DNA of 64,000 nt from Moraxellaceae bacterium (GCA_029267635.1 JAJUIK010000011.1:1-64000); one strand, 5' to 3'; positions 1 through 8,995 are shown, counted from the stretch's first letter. Made by a program: numbers and translations. Notes: a model not told the origin generated them from the letters alone.

Positions 1-91
1 CAGCCCAATTCGATGGATAATCTTTTTCGGATTCAATCAATAATTGAACCGCTCTATCTCGGATTTCAGGGGTATATTTTGGTTTTGTCAT
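1..91 (-). CDS. IS3-family transposase OrfA, 5' part only
   Basis: The minus strand begins with ATG at 91 and reads MTKPKYTPEIRDRAVQLLIE before running off the window edge. This is the N-terminal helix-turn-helix start typical of IS3-family OrfA proteins (a K/R-rich start followed by S/T-P-E-x-R-x-R-A-V). OrfA binds the IS ends and is normally joined to the DDE protein OrfB by frameshifting; OrfB would lie outside the window. Family assignment rests on only about 30 residues, but the adjacent terminal inverted repeat supports it. Confidence 0.75.
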   Translation of the reverse strand, partial: MTKPKYTPEIRDRAVQLLIESEKDYPSNWA

Positions 92-141
92 CGGGACATT
101 CTCTCAAGAAAGTTGGTCTCCGACAAACCCGGTACGGTTCA
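1..141 (-). mobile_element. End of an IS3-family insertion sequence
   Basis: Upstream of the OrfA start, the minus strand carries TGAACCGTACCGGGTTTGTC beginning at 141 and continuing toward GGAGAC. It starts with TGA and has the look of an IS3-group terminal inverted repeat. The IS therefore enters from the left edge and ends at about 141. The other end and the target duplication cannot be seen. Confidence 0.65.
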
Positions 142-247
142 CCTTGAGTGTATTCTTCAATAGAGGGTTATTCGGATAGTTTTTATATCAAACTCCCTAG
201 AAAGAGTCTTATAGGGCTTTTTGTTTTTCTTTATTACTTAAAAAATT

Positions 248-277
248 AAAAGGCAGAAGTTGGAGCTTCTGCCTTTT
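248..277. terminator. Stem-loop terminator
   Basis: AAAGGCAGAAG pairs with CTTCTGCCTTT around a short loop, followed by T residues and preceded by A residues, so it could act in both directions. No intact gene ends here, so it may be left over from a displaced gene. Confidence 0.6.
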
Positions 278-632
278 ACTAAAACGACTATGGATATAAC
301 CATGGTTCGGTTAGTTGTTCTAGTCATCGTATTATACAAAAAATCATGCTGTAGCACACAATTTTCGAGTAGCTGAACCCTCGACAGCCCCCATCCCCCG
401 CTTTTCCAGGGCAAAAATCACCCCCAATTTCTGCAGATAAACTTGGGAGATTTTTTAATCATCTTTGTACGCATTTACTTACGTCAATTCCGGTACTTTG
501 CTGCTATTCGGAATATTGGAATTTTCATATGATAGATTCATCGGGAACAGGAAGTTCCACACAATAATAAGAATATAGATACGCACAAGGACAGTAAGGT
601 ACGACAGGAGTTATGCCGAGCGAACCGATACG

Positions 633-662
633 AAAAACCCTGGCAGGATGCCAGGGTTTTTT
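633..662. terminator. Strong rho-independent terminator
   Basis: AAAACCCTGGCA and TGCCAGGGTTTT form a 12-bp perfect stem with a 3-base loop and flanking A/T runs. It can serve either strand and would stop transcription leaving the recombinase operon on the minus strand. Confidence 0.75.
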
Positions 663-681
663 CATTTCTCGTCTATTTAAC

Positions 682-792
682 TTAAATTAGACCCGGGTGA
701 GCATCCAAAATACGGATTAACGTCGCTGCAGGGCCAGTTGGATAGCGACGGCCTTGTTCCCAGTCTTGAGTAAGAGTTTTAACTCTTTCCGG
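682..792 (-). pseudogene. C-terminal remnant of an XRE-type (NadS/HigA-like) antitoxin or regulator
   Basis: Reading the minus strand from about 792 to the TAA at 682-684 gives ...TQDWEQGRRYPTGPAATLIR and then ILDAHPGLI. This is the classic C-terminal half of a HigA/NadS-type helix-turn-helix protein (WEQGRR-P-x-G-PA-LL-I). Upstream the reading frame is lost and there is no start codon, so only a fragment of about 36 codons survives. It may mark older DNA into which the recombinase trio inserted. The partner toxin is not visible. Confidence 0.6.
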
Positions 793-815
793 TTATTCAT
801 TTAAATACAGCATGA

Positions 816-3773
816 TTAAAGATGGTACACAATCATCATATACATCAAAAATTTAAACACGCCTAAGGCTGTTGAATCTTTACACTTGAAAGAAAACCTA
901 ATTCGATTTTCATCCTCGTTTAGATTGAAATTTTGTGGCTGTAATTTTAAACCTTGTAATGTGTTTTTAAGCTGCTCCTTGCTCTGTTGCGAAAGCTCTA
1001 GATGAAGATATTTTTTGGGGAATAGGCTGTTAATAAAAGACAGAAATTTTTTTAATTGGCGTTTTTCATTAAGATCAAAAACGAACTGAGATGAATTGGG
1101 CTGAACTTTTTCAAGATAACTCGTGTAGATAGCATTGAGCTGTTTTTGATATTTTCGATGTACAGCTGGAAATCGTTTTTGGACGTAATGGATGATCTTT
1201 TTTTCTTCTTTATTGGTCGGTAGCATCGTGACTAGAGCTTCGGGAGATTTTCTTAAAAAATCTGTAGTAAACAGCTTGGAGGATTTTTTTTGGTTTATAC
1301 AGGACGTTTTTAAGTGTAAAGCTCTGGCACGAAATTTTTGCGCTATTTGTAAAGGAATGGCTTCAGGCAACAAGAGGTCACCTTCCTTGGCTGTTGCCAG
1401 AATATGATGTAGCAGCTCAAAAGTCATTTCGGAGTCATGTGCTCCCAGCATCAGTGAATCGATTGACTGCTGTTGCTTGGCTTGATATTGATGATCATGT
1501 TGCTTATAACGATCTTTAGTGAGTTGATCAAATAAAAACTGTTTGATCGCCCGTTGCTGGACAGGGTATTTAACTGCATCATTACATTTCAGAATATTGT
1601 AATAGGCCTCTTTGGAGATCGGGCTTTGTATTTCATTCAGCTGATAGCTAATAGCCAAGTGCATTAAATGCAGATAGCTTGAGCAAGTCGTTTCAGGTGT
1701 AAGGTGTCCAGCAAAATGGGAGAGGGCGTACCAAGTCTGTTGAGTATTTCTGTTTCGTAGTAACGCGTAACGGATGCGTAGTTGCTCATGCGGAGTATAG
1801 TCAGTAAATGCGTCAGCAAGTGGTGAGTGTTTTAAAATCAGATAGAGATGATTAAATGCCGAATGGCGCAGGTTATGATAAGTAAAACTGTGCTCTCCAA
1901 AAATCGGCTGGATCAGTTGTTTCAGCAGCGAGTTCACTTCATTTTCATGACTTTCCTCCAGTGACTGTTTTAAAAACAGTGGCTGCGCAAATGATTTCCC
2001 TTGTTCTTTCAGTAGACGTTTTCTATTTAGGCTGTAGGCTTTGAATGCTCCCAACTCATCTGCTTTGAGTAGGTGATGCAGAGGAATTTTCCGGTAAGCT
2101 GAAAAGCTTTTTTGATTTTTATTGCGATTGTTGCGAATGGTAAGAATAACCGCATCCTCGGTAATCAGCAGATCACGTACGAAAACATTCAATGTTTCAT
2201 TAATCCGCAACCCGGCTCTGAACCCTAGGATAAAAATCAGTTCAAACATATTCTTATCCCGAACTGAGATGCCCTGTGCATTTTCAAGCTGTTGCTTCAT
2301 GCTGTGATAAAGATGCGGCGAGATCAATGCGGTTCTGCAAATTTTTGCTTGGATTAAATTATCCAGATTTACAGTGGGTGTCTGAAAAAATAAGGTCTGC
2401 TTGTGATGAAATTCACTCAGCCGTTTTTGCACAGTTGCTCGAGTCGTTTCTTTCTTAAGCAGAAGAATTTCCCCATAGAGATCTTCAAAATCAGCACTTG
2501 AGAATGATGAAATATCTTTGTCTTGCGTTGCCTGCAGCCAATGGACTGCGAACTGTGCAAACATGGTACTCAGGGAACTTTGTCTGACAGGCTGAAAATC
2601 CGCCCGTATAAGATTGCGCTCAAGTCGTTGCTGATGCTGGACAATTTGATTGAGGCGGTCCAGTTGTGTTTGCGTTAGTTCTGAACGCAGGATGATCCAC
2701 AAAAGCAAACGTTCCAGAACAGTGGGGAGTTTTCTTTCATACAATTTAATGATTTGATCTATATAGTTTTTTTTACGAATGGCTTGACGTACTTCAGCTA
2801 AAATTTCTGCTATATCTGTTTCAATATTGGCAGTAGATAGGACTTGATGGTTTTTAATAATATTCTTAATCGCAGTAGTATGTCCTTGCCCAGATTGAAC
2901 AAAATAAGTTTCTAATTGCTTTTCTAGAGGGCTAGAACTGTAAATGTCATTTTTTAAAATGGAAATCGACATTTGATCCAAACCGCAATTTTTTAGGAAT
3001 TGCGTATAGTAAAAACCGTATTTTAAAAGGTCTTTATAACGTACCTTTTCGTCTGGAAAACATTCGGTGATGCAATCGTTGATGATTTGTTCTGCATCAT
3101 TAATATCTAAAAATAAATCAAATTCCTGATGCTTTAGTCTGTAGATCCAGCATTTAACAATATCATGCAGCACAAATGTTTTCGTATAGCTGACTGAAAA
3201 ATCCGGGTCCTTTATACGCTGATTACCGAAACGCCGATTCGGGATTTCTAGTGAAATAATATGATTCAGGTTTAAGAAATTTTGAAATTTATCTGTTTTT
3301 AAAATGATTGTTAAAAACTTTTGTAGTTCAGTATCGTTATAAATGCCATTAAATAATATTGTACTGATCAAACAGAAACCGAGTGATTGAGTCGGACTGA
3401 AGTCATTATGCTGTGCCCAGTGATCAATCATATTTTTGGCAAATTGAGTAACTCTTTTACCATGTTTTAATGTTTCAATATTTTGTTGAGGTGGAGTCCT
3501 TTCGTGCCTCACGGGTGTGGAGGGTACTGAATAGTTTTGATTCGATGACAGATTAAAACGCTTGATATATTTCGCAAATTCTAGACGTGCCATTTGGTAG
3601 CTACGGATATTGGATTTATAGTGCTCTAAAAGCTGATTATCAACTTGTTGACAAATTTCATGATAGTTTTCTGGTGTCAGTTCTTTGCATTTCTCGCTAA
3701 ATAATTTCAGAAGAAATGCTTTGTGTTTTCTATGTTTTTCTATTCGTTTTTGGGAATGTGGATGTTTGCTCAT
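816..3773 (-). CDS. Very large tyrosine recombinase, third gene of a recombinase trio
   Basis: The 985-residue protein carries a tyrosine recombinase (phage integrase superfamily) catalytic core at about residues 500-700. Box I is GFRAGLRINE (Arg near 522), box II is HNLRHSA (near 635), then HFAGH (near 687) and a nucleophile candidate in SSYLH (near 698). All core residues are therefore present. It is two to three times longer than ordinary integrases: a roughly 480-residue N-terminal region and 280 extra C-terminal residues have no recognisable domain. The start overlaps the stop of the upstream 726-residue gene by 4 bases, implying translational coupling. It is the last gene of a minus-strand operon. 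Likely role: DNA strand exchange for the element. The family is clear; the specific element type is not. Confidence 0.8.
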   Translation of the reverse strand: MSKHPHSQKRIEKHRKHKAFLLKLFSEKCKELTPENYHEICQQVDNQLLEHYKSNIRSYQMARLEFAKYIKRFNLSSNQNYSVPSTPVRHERTPPQQNIETLKHGKRVTQFAKNMIDHWAQHNDFSPTQSLGFCLISTILFNGIYNDTELQKFLTIILKTDKFQNFLNLNHIISLEIPNRRFGNQRIKDPDFSVSYTKTFVLHDIVKCWIYRLKHQEFDLFLDINDAEQIINDCITECFPDEKVRYKDLLKYGFYYTQFLKNCGLDQMSISILKNDIYSSSPLEKQLETYFVQSGQGHTTAIKNIIKNHQVLSTANIETDIAEILAEVRQAIRKKNYIDQIIKLYERKLPTVLERLLLWIILRSELTQTQLDRLNQIVQHQQRLERNLIRADFQPVRQSSLSTMFAQFAVHWLQATQDKDISSFSSADFEDLYGEILLLKKETTRATVQKRLSEFHHKQTLFFQTPTVNLDNLIQAKICRTALISPHLYHSMKQQLENAQGISVRDKNMFELIFILGFRAGLRINETLNVFVRDLLITEDAVILTIRNNRNKNQKSFSAYRKIPLHHLLKADELGAFKAYSLNRKRLLKEQGKSFAQPLFLKQSLEESHENEVNSLLKQLIQPIFGEHSFTYHNLRHSAFNHLYLILKHSPLADAFTDYTPHEQLRIRYALLRNRNTQQTWYALSHFAGHLTPETTCSSYLHLMHLAISYQLNEIQSPISKEAYYNILKCNDAVKYPVQQRAIKQFLFDQLTKDRYKQHDHQYQAKQQQSIDSLMLGAHDSEMTFELLHHILATAKEGDLLLPEAIPLQIAQKFRARALHLKTSCINQKKSSKLFTTDFLRKSPEALVTMLPTNKEEKKIIHYVQKRFPAVHRKYQKQLNAIYTSYLEKVQPNSSQFVFDLNEKRQLKKFLSFINSLFPKKYLHLELSQQSKEQLKNTLQGLKLQPQNFNLNEDENRIRFSFKCKDSTALGVFKFLMYMMIVYHL

Positions 3774-5950
3774 GCAATAGTTATTCCTGTAAACGTAGCC
3801 ATGCTTTTAAGCTCTAAGCTTTGGATCAGCTTGTCTTGTGCTGTTCTAATTTGATTTAAATCGGTTGCCTGAAAACCGGAATAGCGGTCAAACAGTTCCT
3901 GCATCGCTTCATCGTGGCCAAAGATGCCCTTAAGGACATCTTCATTGCAGTATTGTGCAAAAAAATAGCGAGAAAAATGACGGGTCCAATTGCGCTGCAA
4001 GGCTATTTCAGCACAGTATTTTTGAATATCAGCGAGCTGTAAATTTCGGATATATCCCTGAGGTTCATAAAATAAAAGAAATGGGCGTTCGCCATCGAAG
4101 ACTTCCTGAATAGCCTGTACTTTTTCTTGAGGAAGACTGGCTCTCATAAGATGCTGAAATTGTTTTAAATAATCTAGGTAATACTGTATTTCATTGCGAA
4201 GAAAATCATTAAAAGCTAGGTAGCGTCCAATGGTACCTGAATAGCGTTGCTCTTTATCCGCTGCAGCTAATATACGATTGTCGAGATCAATATAGTCCAA
4301 ATTGGGTGGAAAGGATTCGCTCGGCCGTGCAGAGGTCATGATCATGCAAACATGCCAGAGCCAGATGGAATAATGATTCAAGGTCTGAAAGGGATTAGGA
4401 TTATTCCGAACTTGCTTGTCAAGTTGGTGGAAAAAAGACTGAACGAATGGAAGATCAGGTGTCTGCTGACTACCGAAACTAATTGAAGATTTAAACTCTT
4501 CAATATAGCTACTGTCGAGCTGAGGGCAAATCAGATCAAGTGTTTGGGTATAAATATCCAGGATATCAACAATTCTCGTTGAAAAGTAATGACATGGAGT
4601 GTAGTGATTAACGCTTTCGCCATTGAGTAATTTACTTTCCAGTTCATATCCCAGTTCGTTCAACGTAATATCACTGATTAAACGAGGAAGATTTTGAGCT
4701 GTTAAATGAAAAGTAAGGCCGTCACTGATTTTACGTAAATGTTTTTTTACTTTAGAAGTAATATCAGCTTTATTCCATTTTTTTAGTTGAGAAATCTGAT
4801 AAAAATAAACTTTGGGTAAGGGGATTGTAAAAGAATTGCCTATATTCAGCATATATTCTTTTAATACAGCATCTTTAAATTTGGAGTTGTCGAAGCTTTG
4901 TCGAAAATAGCAATTTTTAGGACTAAAAGTGATTTCTTTGCTTTTTGAACTCAGACGGAAATGTTTTCGAAATACCAATAGCTCTTCATAATGTGTGAAA
5001 CTGAGCACTGAAAATAAAAGCAAGGCATGAATTGGAGAATCCTCTGCTTGTTCAAATAAAATTCGCATAATGTACTGTGCAGTCGGCAAATCAAACACAC
5101 GTGGATTCGGTTTGTTCATTAAAGCATTCTTGTTTTGATGCAGAATTTTGTTCTTGAGATTAATGACTTGAGCAGTAACAGAACGTTGCTCTAATCCAGT
5201 AAATTCAAAGTTATGATCTTCAACTGTTTCAATGATTTTATCTTCGCGTGATTGTTTAGCCGTACCCTGTTCAAACTTGGTCTGATGCGTTTGCTCATCA
5301 TCGAGAGTCATTCTTGATGTCTTGTAAACATCTGTTTGGGGAGGTTCTTGGACGCTTGAATTAACTTGACGGTGTCTTTTTTGACGCTCTGATTGAGTAT
5401 ATGCATATTGATAGATGACACGAATATCTGCCAGTTGGCCAATCTGCTCTTTACTTAGACTTTGCTGTGAACGGTTTAGCAGTTCTTTATTTTCTTGCTC
5501 TTTTTTGTTTATAAAATCAATTAGATCCTCTAATTCTAGCGGCAGAGAGGGTAAAAAATTATAGAGCCAATAATATTTTTGCTTCGTACTGGCTAAACGG
5601 AAGCGCATACAAAGATTAGCTATGGTTGTTGCGTGCTCTTTGCTGTCGAGCAATTCAATACAATGGGTATTAAAAATAGCCCACTTGAGCGCGTTTGATT
5701 GGTGCGCGGATGGCGTGTTGATCAGGGCGAAGAGATAATGAATGAGCGGATATTCACTGATTAATGTATCAGTAAGCTGTTGAGTCATAATATTTTTAAG
5801 TTCAATAACTTGTATAATCTGAATGAAATCATTGAGCTTGATAGGACTTTGATAGTCTTCCAGTTTTGCTTCAGCCAGCGATTGATAGAAGTCCCTAAAT
5901 GGTTTCAGTTTGAGCGTTTGGGTATCTTCTAAAAAGTTATATCCGTTCAT
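3770..5950 (-). CDS. Second large tyrosine recombinase of the trio
   Basis: The 726-residue protein has a C-terminal tyrosine-recombinase core: TSARPSES (Arg near 540), RHFSRYFF (His-x-x-Arg near 658), GHDEAMQELF, and RYSGF with the candidate Tyr near 689. The first ~450 residues are unrecognised and contain a polar, low-complexity stretch around residues 160-245. It overlaps its neighbours by 4 bases on both sides, so the three genes are one translationally coupled operon. Two distinct, apparently intact recombinases in one operon resemble recombinase-in-trio and Tn554-like (TnpA/B/C) organisation, although the lengths fit neither well. The two proteins may form a heteromeric recombinase. 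Confidence 0.75.
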   Translation of the reverse strand: MNGYNFLEDTQTLKLKPFRDFYQSLAEAKLEDYQSPIKLNDFIQIIQVIELKNIMTQQLTDTLISEYPLIHYLFALINTPSAHQSNALKWAIFNTHCIELLDSKEHATTIANLCMRFRLASTKQKYYWLYNFLPSLPLELEDLIDFINKKEQENKELLNRSQQSLSKEQIGQLADIRVIYQYAYTQSERQKRHRQVNSSVQEPPQTDVYKTSRMTLDDEQTHQTKFEQGTAKQSREDKIIETVEDHNFEFTGLEQRSVTAQVINLKNKILHQNKNALMNKPNPRVFDLPTAQYIMRILFEQAEDSPIHALLLFSVLSFTHYEELLVFRKHFRLSSKSKEITFSPKNCYFRQSFDNSKFKDAVLKEYMLNIGNSFTIPLPKVYFYQISQLKKWNKADITSKVKKHLRKISDGLTFHLTAQNLPRLISDITLNELGYELESKLLNGESVNHYTPCHYFSTRIVDILDIYTQTLDLICPQLDSSYIEEFKSSISFGSQQTPDLPFVQSFFHQLDKQVRNNPNPFQTLNHYSIWLWHVCMIMTSARPSESFPPNLDYIDLDNRILAAADKEQRYSGTIGRYLAFNDFLRNEIQYYLDYLKQFQHLMRASLPQEKVQAIQEVFDGERPFLLFYEPQGYIRNLQLADIQKYCAEIALQRNWTRHFSRYFFAQYCNEDVLKGIFGHDEAMQELFDRYSGFQATDLNQIRTAQDKLIQSLELKSMATFTGITIA

Positions 5951-6537
5951 GATTTAATCCCCGCAAGAATTTTATCTAACGATAATCGGCTGTTATGGGT
6001 AGTAATTAAACTTGCAGGACTCTTAGATTTTGGGAGTTCAGTGAGTTCTCGTAAAAACTCATGGCTTAAGCTTCTATGGCCAAAAACTTCTCGCAGGTGA
6101 GCTGGTAAATATTGCTCATTCAGCCAATGTGCAATGACATCTAAGCCAGTAATGGAACGATGGAGGCCGGAATTGAGCAATATTTTTACTTCGTTTAAGG
6201 CATTAATGATGCACTCATATGAATTATTTTTTTCATAAGCTCTAAACTTTAATTCGTTTTTTTCTTTTGAGAAATAACAATAGATCCATGTGAAATGACT
6301 GCTAAAAAAATAATGATCCGGTTTGTTATTGGCCATAAGAGGGATTTCTACCTTCTGTTTTAAAGCGAAATCTAAAAGGTAATCTTGCATTTTTGTACTG
6401 AGTTGTACAAATAAAGAAATCCATATTTGATATGCAGGCATGCATTTTGGATAACACATTAACTCTATGTTTTTTGCAGCTACTCGGTAATTTGGTATGC
6501 TTTTATCTTTTACAGACATACAATTATGCTTCCCCAT
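5947..6537 (-). CDS. Small third protein of the recombinase trio
   Basis: The 196-residue protein (190 if the second ATG at 6519 is used) has no confident domain. Its C-terminal part, AHWLNEQYLPAHLREVFGHRS, recalls the LGH box of tyrosine recombinases, but no full catalytic set is visible, so it may be a degenerate or accessory recombinase relative. GGGGAAG lies about 9 bases before the ATG at 6519, which makes that the better-supported start. It is the first gene of the trio and overlaps the next by 4 bases. The phased repeat array at 6729-6826 lies about 200 bp upstream. The function is inferred from context only. Confidence 0.6.
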   Translation of the reverse strand: MGKHNCMSVKDKSIPNYRVAAKNIELMCYPKCMPAYQIWISLFVQLSTKMQDYLLDFALKQKVEIPLMANNKPDHYFFSSHFTWIYCYFSKEKNELKFRAYEKNNSYECIINALNEVKILLNSGLHRSITGLDVIAHWLNEQYLPAHLREVFGHRSLSHEFLRELTELPKSKSPASLITTHNSRLSLDKILAGIKS

Positions 6538-6925
6538 GTGTGTGCCAAATGGCTAAAAATAAAAACATTATTATTAATATATTTTAATTTTATTTTCATC
6601 AACATTTAAATTAAATTTTTGTGTTATCAATTTGTAAAAATAAAACACATTGTTTTTTAACATATTTTTTGTTTTTAAATGCATTCTTCTATTATTTTAT
6701 GAACTTTTTAAAATTAATTTGTGTACATTGGAATATTATTTTGTGGGATTTGGAATATTAGTTTGTATACACTGGAACATTATTTTGTGGGATTTGGAAT
6801 ATTGGTTTATGTACACTGGAACATTATATTGTTATATTATTATTCTGGTTTGTGTGTTCTTTCTGTTTGATTTTATTTGTGATTTAAGTTGATCACTTAG
6901 TTTGTATTTATAAATTTTAAAGCTT
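6538..6925. other. AT-rich leader region upstream of the recombinase trio
   Basis: Very AT-rich, low-complexity DNA with no credible gene; an 80-codon open frame here is hydrophobic and repetitive and is not accepted. The region should hold the promoter of the trio (minus strand) and contains the 22-bp-spaced decamer array. To its right it meets the damaged IS5-type element. Confidence 0.5.
6729..6826. repeat. Five TGGAAYATTR decamers at exact 22-bp spacing
   Basis: The decamers start at 6729, 6751, 6773, 6795 and 6817, so the period is exactly 22 bp (about two helical turns). Copies read TGGAATATTA, TGGAATATTA, TGGAACATTA, TGGAATATTG, TGGAACATTA. The 12-bp spacers alternate between two types (TTTTGTGGGATT and a GTTTGTATACAC-like sequence), so there is also a 44-bp higher-order repeat. 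Such phasing is typical of iterons or recombinase arm sites where a protein binds one DNA face. Because it lies directly upstream of the trio, it is probably the element end or an operator. The repeat is directly seen; the function is inferred. Confidence 0.8.
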
Positions 6926-7140
6926 TTGGTTGATCTTATACTTAAAAATATCAGGTTGCCAATCAACCCTGCACCTAAAACCTATCGTACAACCAATTGG
7001 TCTTCTTACAACCGAGCTTTAATAAATCGAGGAAACCTCTCGATCTGGTTTGACCCGACTACTCAATGGTATGCACAACCAAAAGGCAAACATGGTAGAA
7101 ATCAAACCTATTCCGATACGGCTATTCAATGCTGTCTTAT
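6926..7140 (+). pseudogene. IS5-family transposase, N-terminal fragment
   Basis: The frame encodes KTYRTTNWSSYNRALINRG and continues to SIWFDPTTQWYAQPKGKHGR and QTYSDTAIQCCL. This is the conserved N-terminal part of the Acinetobacter IS5-family transposases (IS1031-like group). Homology begins near 6969; sequence before that does not look like the usual start, so the left end of this IS seems lost. The frame is cut at about 7140 by the IS630-type element. The rest of the gene resumes at 8139 with roughly 45-50 codons missing, estimated from memory of intact relatives. Confidence 0.75.
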
Positions 7141-8138
7141 AGCTAAAAACAGAAAGTTTGCTACACTATAAAAAACGTTACTAGTCACTGTTATGCCTAA
7201 GCCATACTCCAATGATCTTCGTCACAAAGCTCTGGACTACTACAAAGAATGCCAGAATAAATCTAAAACCTGTACCGTTTTTAAGATCGCAAGAACGACT
7301 TTAGATCTCTGGATTCAGCTCGAACATCTTCAAGGAAATGCGAATCGACCACATCCCGAAAAAGCAGGTCGGCCCTATAAAATTAAAGACCTACAGGCTT
7401 TCAAAAGCTTTGTTGAAACAACACCATTTTCACAGGCTAAAGATCTGGTGCCATTATTTGAACAAAGATTTGGTTATTCCGTCAGCTATGCCAACATCTT
7501 ATTTGCTTTAAAAAAGCTGGGTTGGAGTCATAAAAAAAGAGTTTTCTATATCGACAAGCCAGCAAAATAGGACGAGCCGTATTCCAATGGTTCCTGCCAC
7601 AATGGAAACAGCAATATGGTGAAGAGCATATTTTATATATTGATGAATCAGGCATAAATACCAATGAAACCGCTGAGTATGGTTGGTCTGAGAAAGGAAA
7701 ACGTTGCCATGCCTTAAAATCGGGTGGGCATGGAACCAGACTGAGTATGATCAGTGCTGTTCAATCAAGTGCAGCCTTCAGATTCATTGTCCCATTGATC
7801 TTTCAGGGTTCATGTGATCGCAGCACTTTTGCTGGGTGGCTTGAATATTTGCTGAAAGGCTTACCTAAAGATAAAAATGGTCAGTACCAAAAGCATTTAT
7901 TGATTTTGGACAATGCCTCAATTCATAAAGGTGAAGAAATTGACCAGCTGGTTCTCCAATACAATGCCCGGCTTATGTATTTGCCAGCTTATAGTCCAGG
8001 TCTAAACCCAATTGAAAAAGCATGGTCTGTGCTTAAAAGAAAAGTCAGACATATTGTTAGCCAACAGCAGAAATCAGTCTTGGAAGCATTAGATGTCGGC
8101 TTTAAAGAAATGTAGCGTAGTTTATTTAACTAGATATA
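7139..8138 (+). mobile_element. IS630-family insertion sequence
   Basis: The unit of about 1 kb is bounded by TA dinucleotides (7139-7140 and 8137-8138), as expected for Tc1/mariner-IS630 elements that duplicate TA. The ends form imperfect inverted repeats: TATAGCTAAAAACAGAAAG at the left and TATATCTAGTTAAATAAACT reading inward from the right, both followed by a GCTACA motif. It interrupts an IS5-type transposase gene. Part of that gene is missing at the junction, so the insertion was accompanied or followed by a deletion. Confidence 0.75.
7193..8115 (+). CDS. IS630-family transposase made by -1 frameshifting (OrfA 7193-7570, OrfB frame to 8115)
   Basis: OrfA (125 residues, MPKPYSNDLRHKALDYYKEC...) carries the N-terminal helix-turn-helix domain. 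The OrfB frame carries the DDE catalytic core: YIDESG (near 7640), LILDNASIHK (near 7910) and YSPGLNPIEKAW (near 8000). The frames are joined by a -1 shift. A run of seven A followed by G at 7532-7539 lies in OrfA just before its stop, the standard slippery site for this family, and the shifted product reads on without a stop (KKKSFLYRQASKIGRAVFQW). The transposase catalyses cut-and-paste movement at TA targets. It appears intact and potentially active. Confidence 0.85.
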
Positions 8139-8745
8139 CCAGAAAAGTAATGATGGACTTCATCTACTCGTCGACTCTACTGGCTTGAAGTTTTTAGGTG
8201 AGGGTGAATGGAAACGTAAGAAACATCAGCCTGAATACCGTCGTCAATGGCGTAAATTGCATATCGGCATAGACGCTAAAACCCTGCAAATACGGGCTGT
8301 ACAGTTGACTACGAACAATATCAGTGATTCACAAGTACTCGGGGATTTACTTGATCAAATTCCATTTGATGAGCGGATTGATTCTGTCTATAAAGATGGG
8401 GCTTATGACACGAAATACTGCAGAAAAGTCATTTCAGATCGACAGGCATATGCGGTGATTCCGCTAAGAAAAAATGCGCAGTCTTGGAGAGATACAAGAA
8501 CCAGCTCGCTAGAAAGGAATGAGTTGCTTCGAACAGTTAAGCGTTTAGGAAGGACAATTTGGAAAAAGTGGTCTGGGTATCATCAGCGAAGCCTGGTAGA
8601 AACCAAGATGCATTGCATCAAATTATTGGGAGATAAACTCAGTGCCAGGAACTTTCAAAGCCAGGTGAATGAGATTCATGCACGTGTGGCAGTATTAAAT
8701 AAATTTACGGAATTAGGCGGACCTCATACCCAAGTTGTCACTTAA
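8139..8745 (+). pseudogene. IS5-family transposase, C-terminal fragment
   Basis: Continuing the broken IS5-type gene, the frame reads QKSNDGLHLLVDSTGLKFLG, then EGEWKRKKH, RRQWRKLHIGIDAKT, DGAYDTKYC, and RSLVETKMHCIKLLGDKL with an E-rich end. The catalytic D (LVDSTG), D (KDGAYD) and E (VETKMH) are all present. The N-terminal part is separated by the IS630-type element and some internal codons are gone, so no functional protein is expected. The right IS end should lie somewhere near 8790-8800 (TTGTGCAATAAAG), but I could not confirm an inverted repeat. Confidence 0.75.
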
Positions 8746-8995
8746 ACCTGAGTAGCTTAGGGTAACTCTAATTTTTAAATCTTTGTGCAATAAAGCCCTC
8801 GATTGTAATAAATTTCAATAAGGGCGGTGATGTCTATTATTGTGGTTAGGAGAATGGTGGCAGTCCATAGATTAGAGCTATTGGTATATGTATTTCTCTG
8901 TTTAACCAAAGATTTTAAGTTATAAATTGGTGATTTCAGGGTTGGGTCATGGCAGAATACATAAATTCTAAAAGATTTATATAACAAGGTTAAGA

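Larger units (their letters stand above)
142..681. other. Intergenic stretch between the IS end and an HTH remnant
   Basis: No convincing gene is seen in these 540 bases. The stretch contains two strong stem-loop terminators (248-277 and 633-660). It also holds a single copy of CGGAATATTG at 509-518, which resembles the decamer of the repeat array at 6729-6826. The left boundary of the recombinase-trio element should lie here or just to the right, but no end could be fixed. Confidence 0.5.

Noticed and set aside
6729-6826. CRISPR-like array
   Set aside because: Repeats are only 10 bp, spacers are 12 bp and repeat among themselves, and there are no cas genes.
6650-6892. 80-codon hydrophobic frame upstream of the recombinase trio
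   Set aside because: It translates the 22-bp repeat array and AT-rich DNA; composition is repetitive and no ribosome site is seen.
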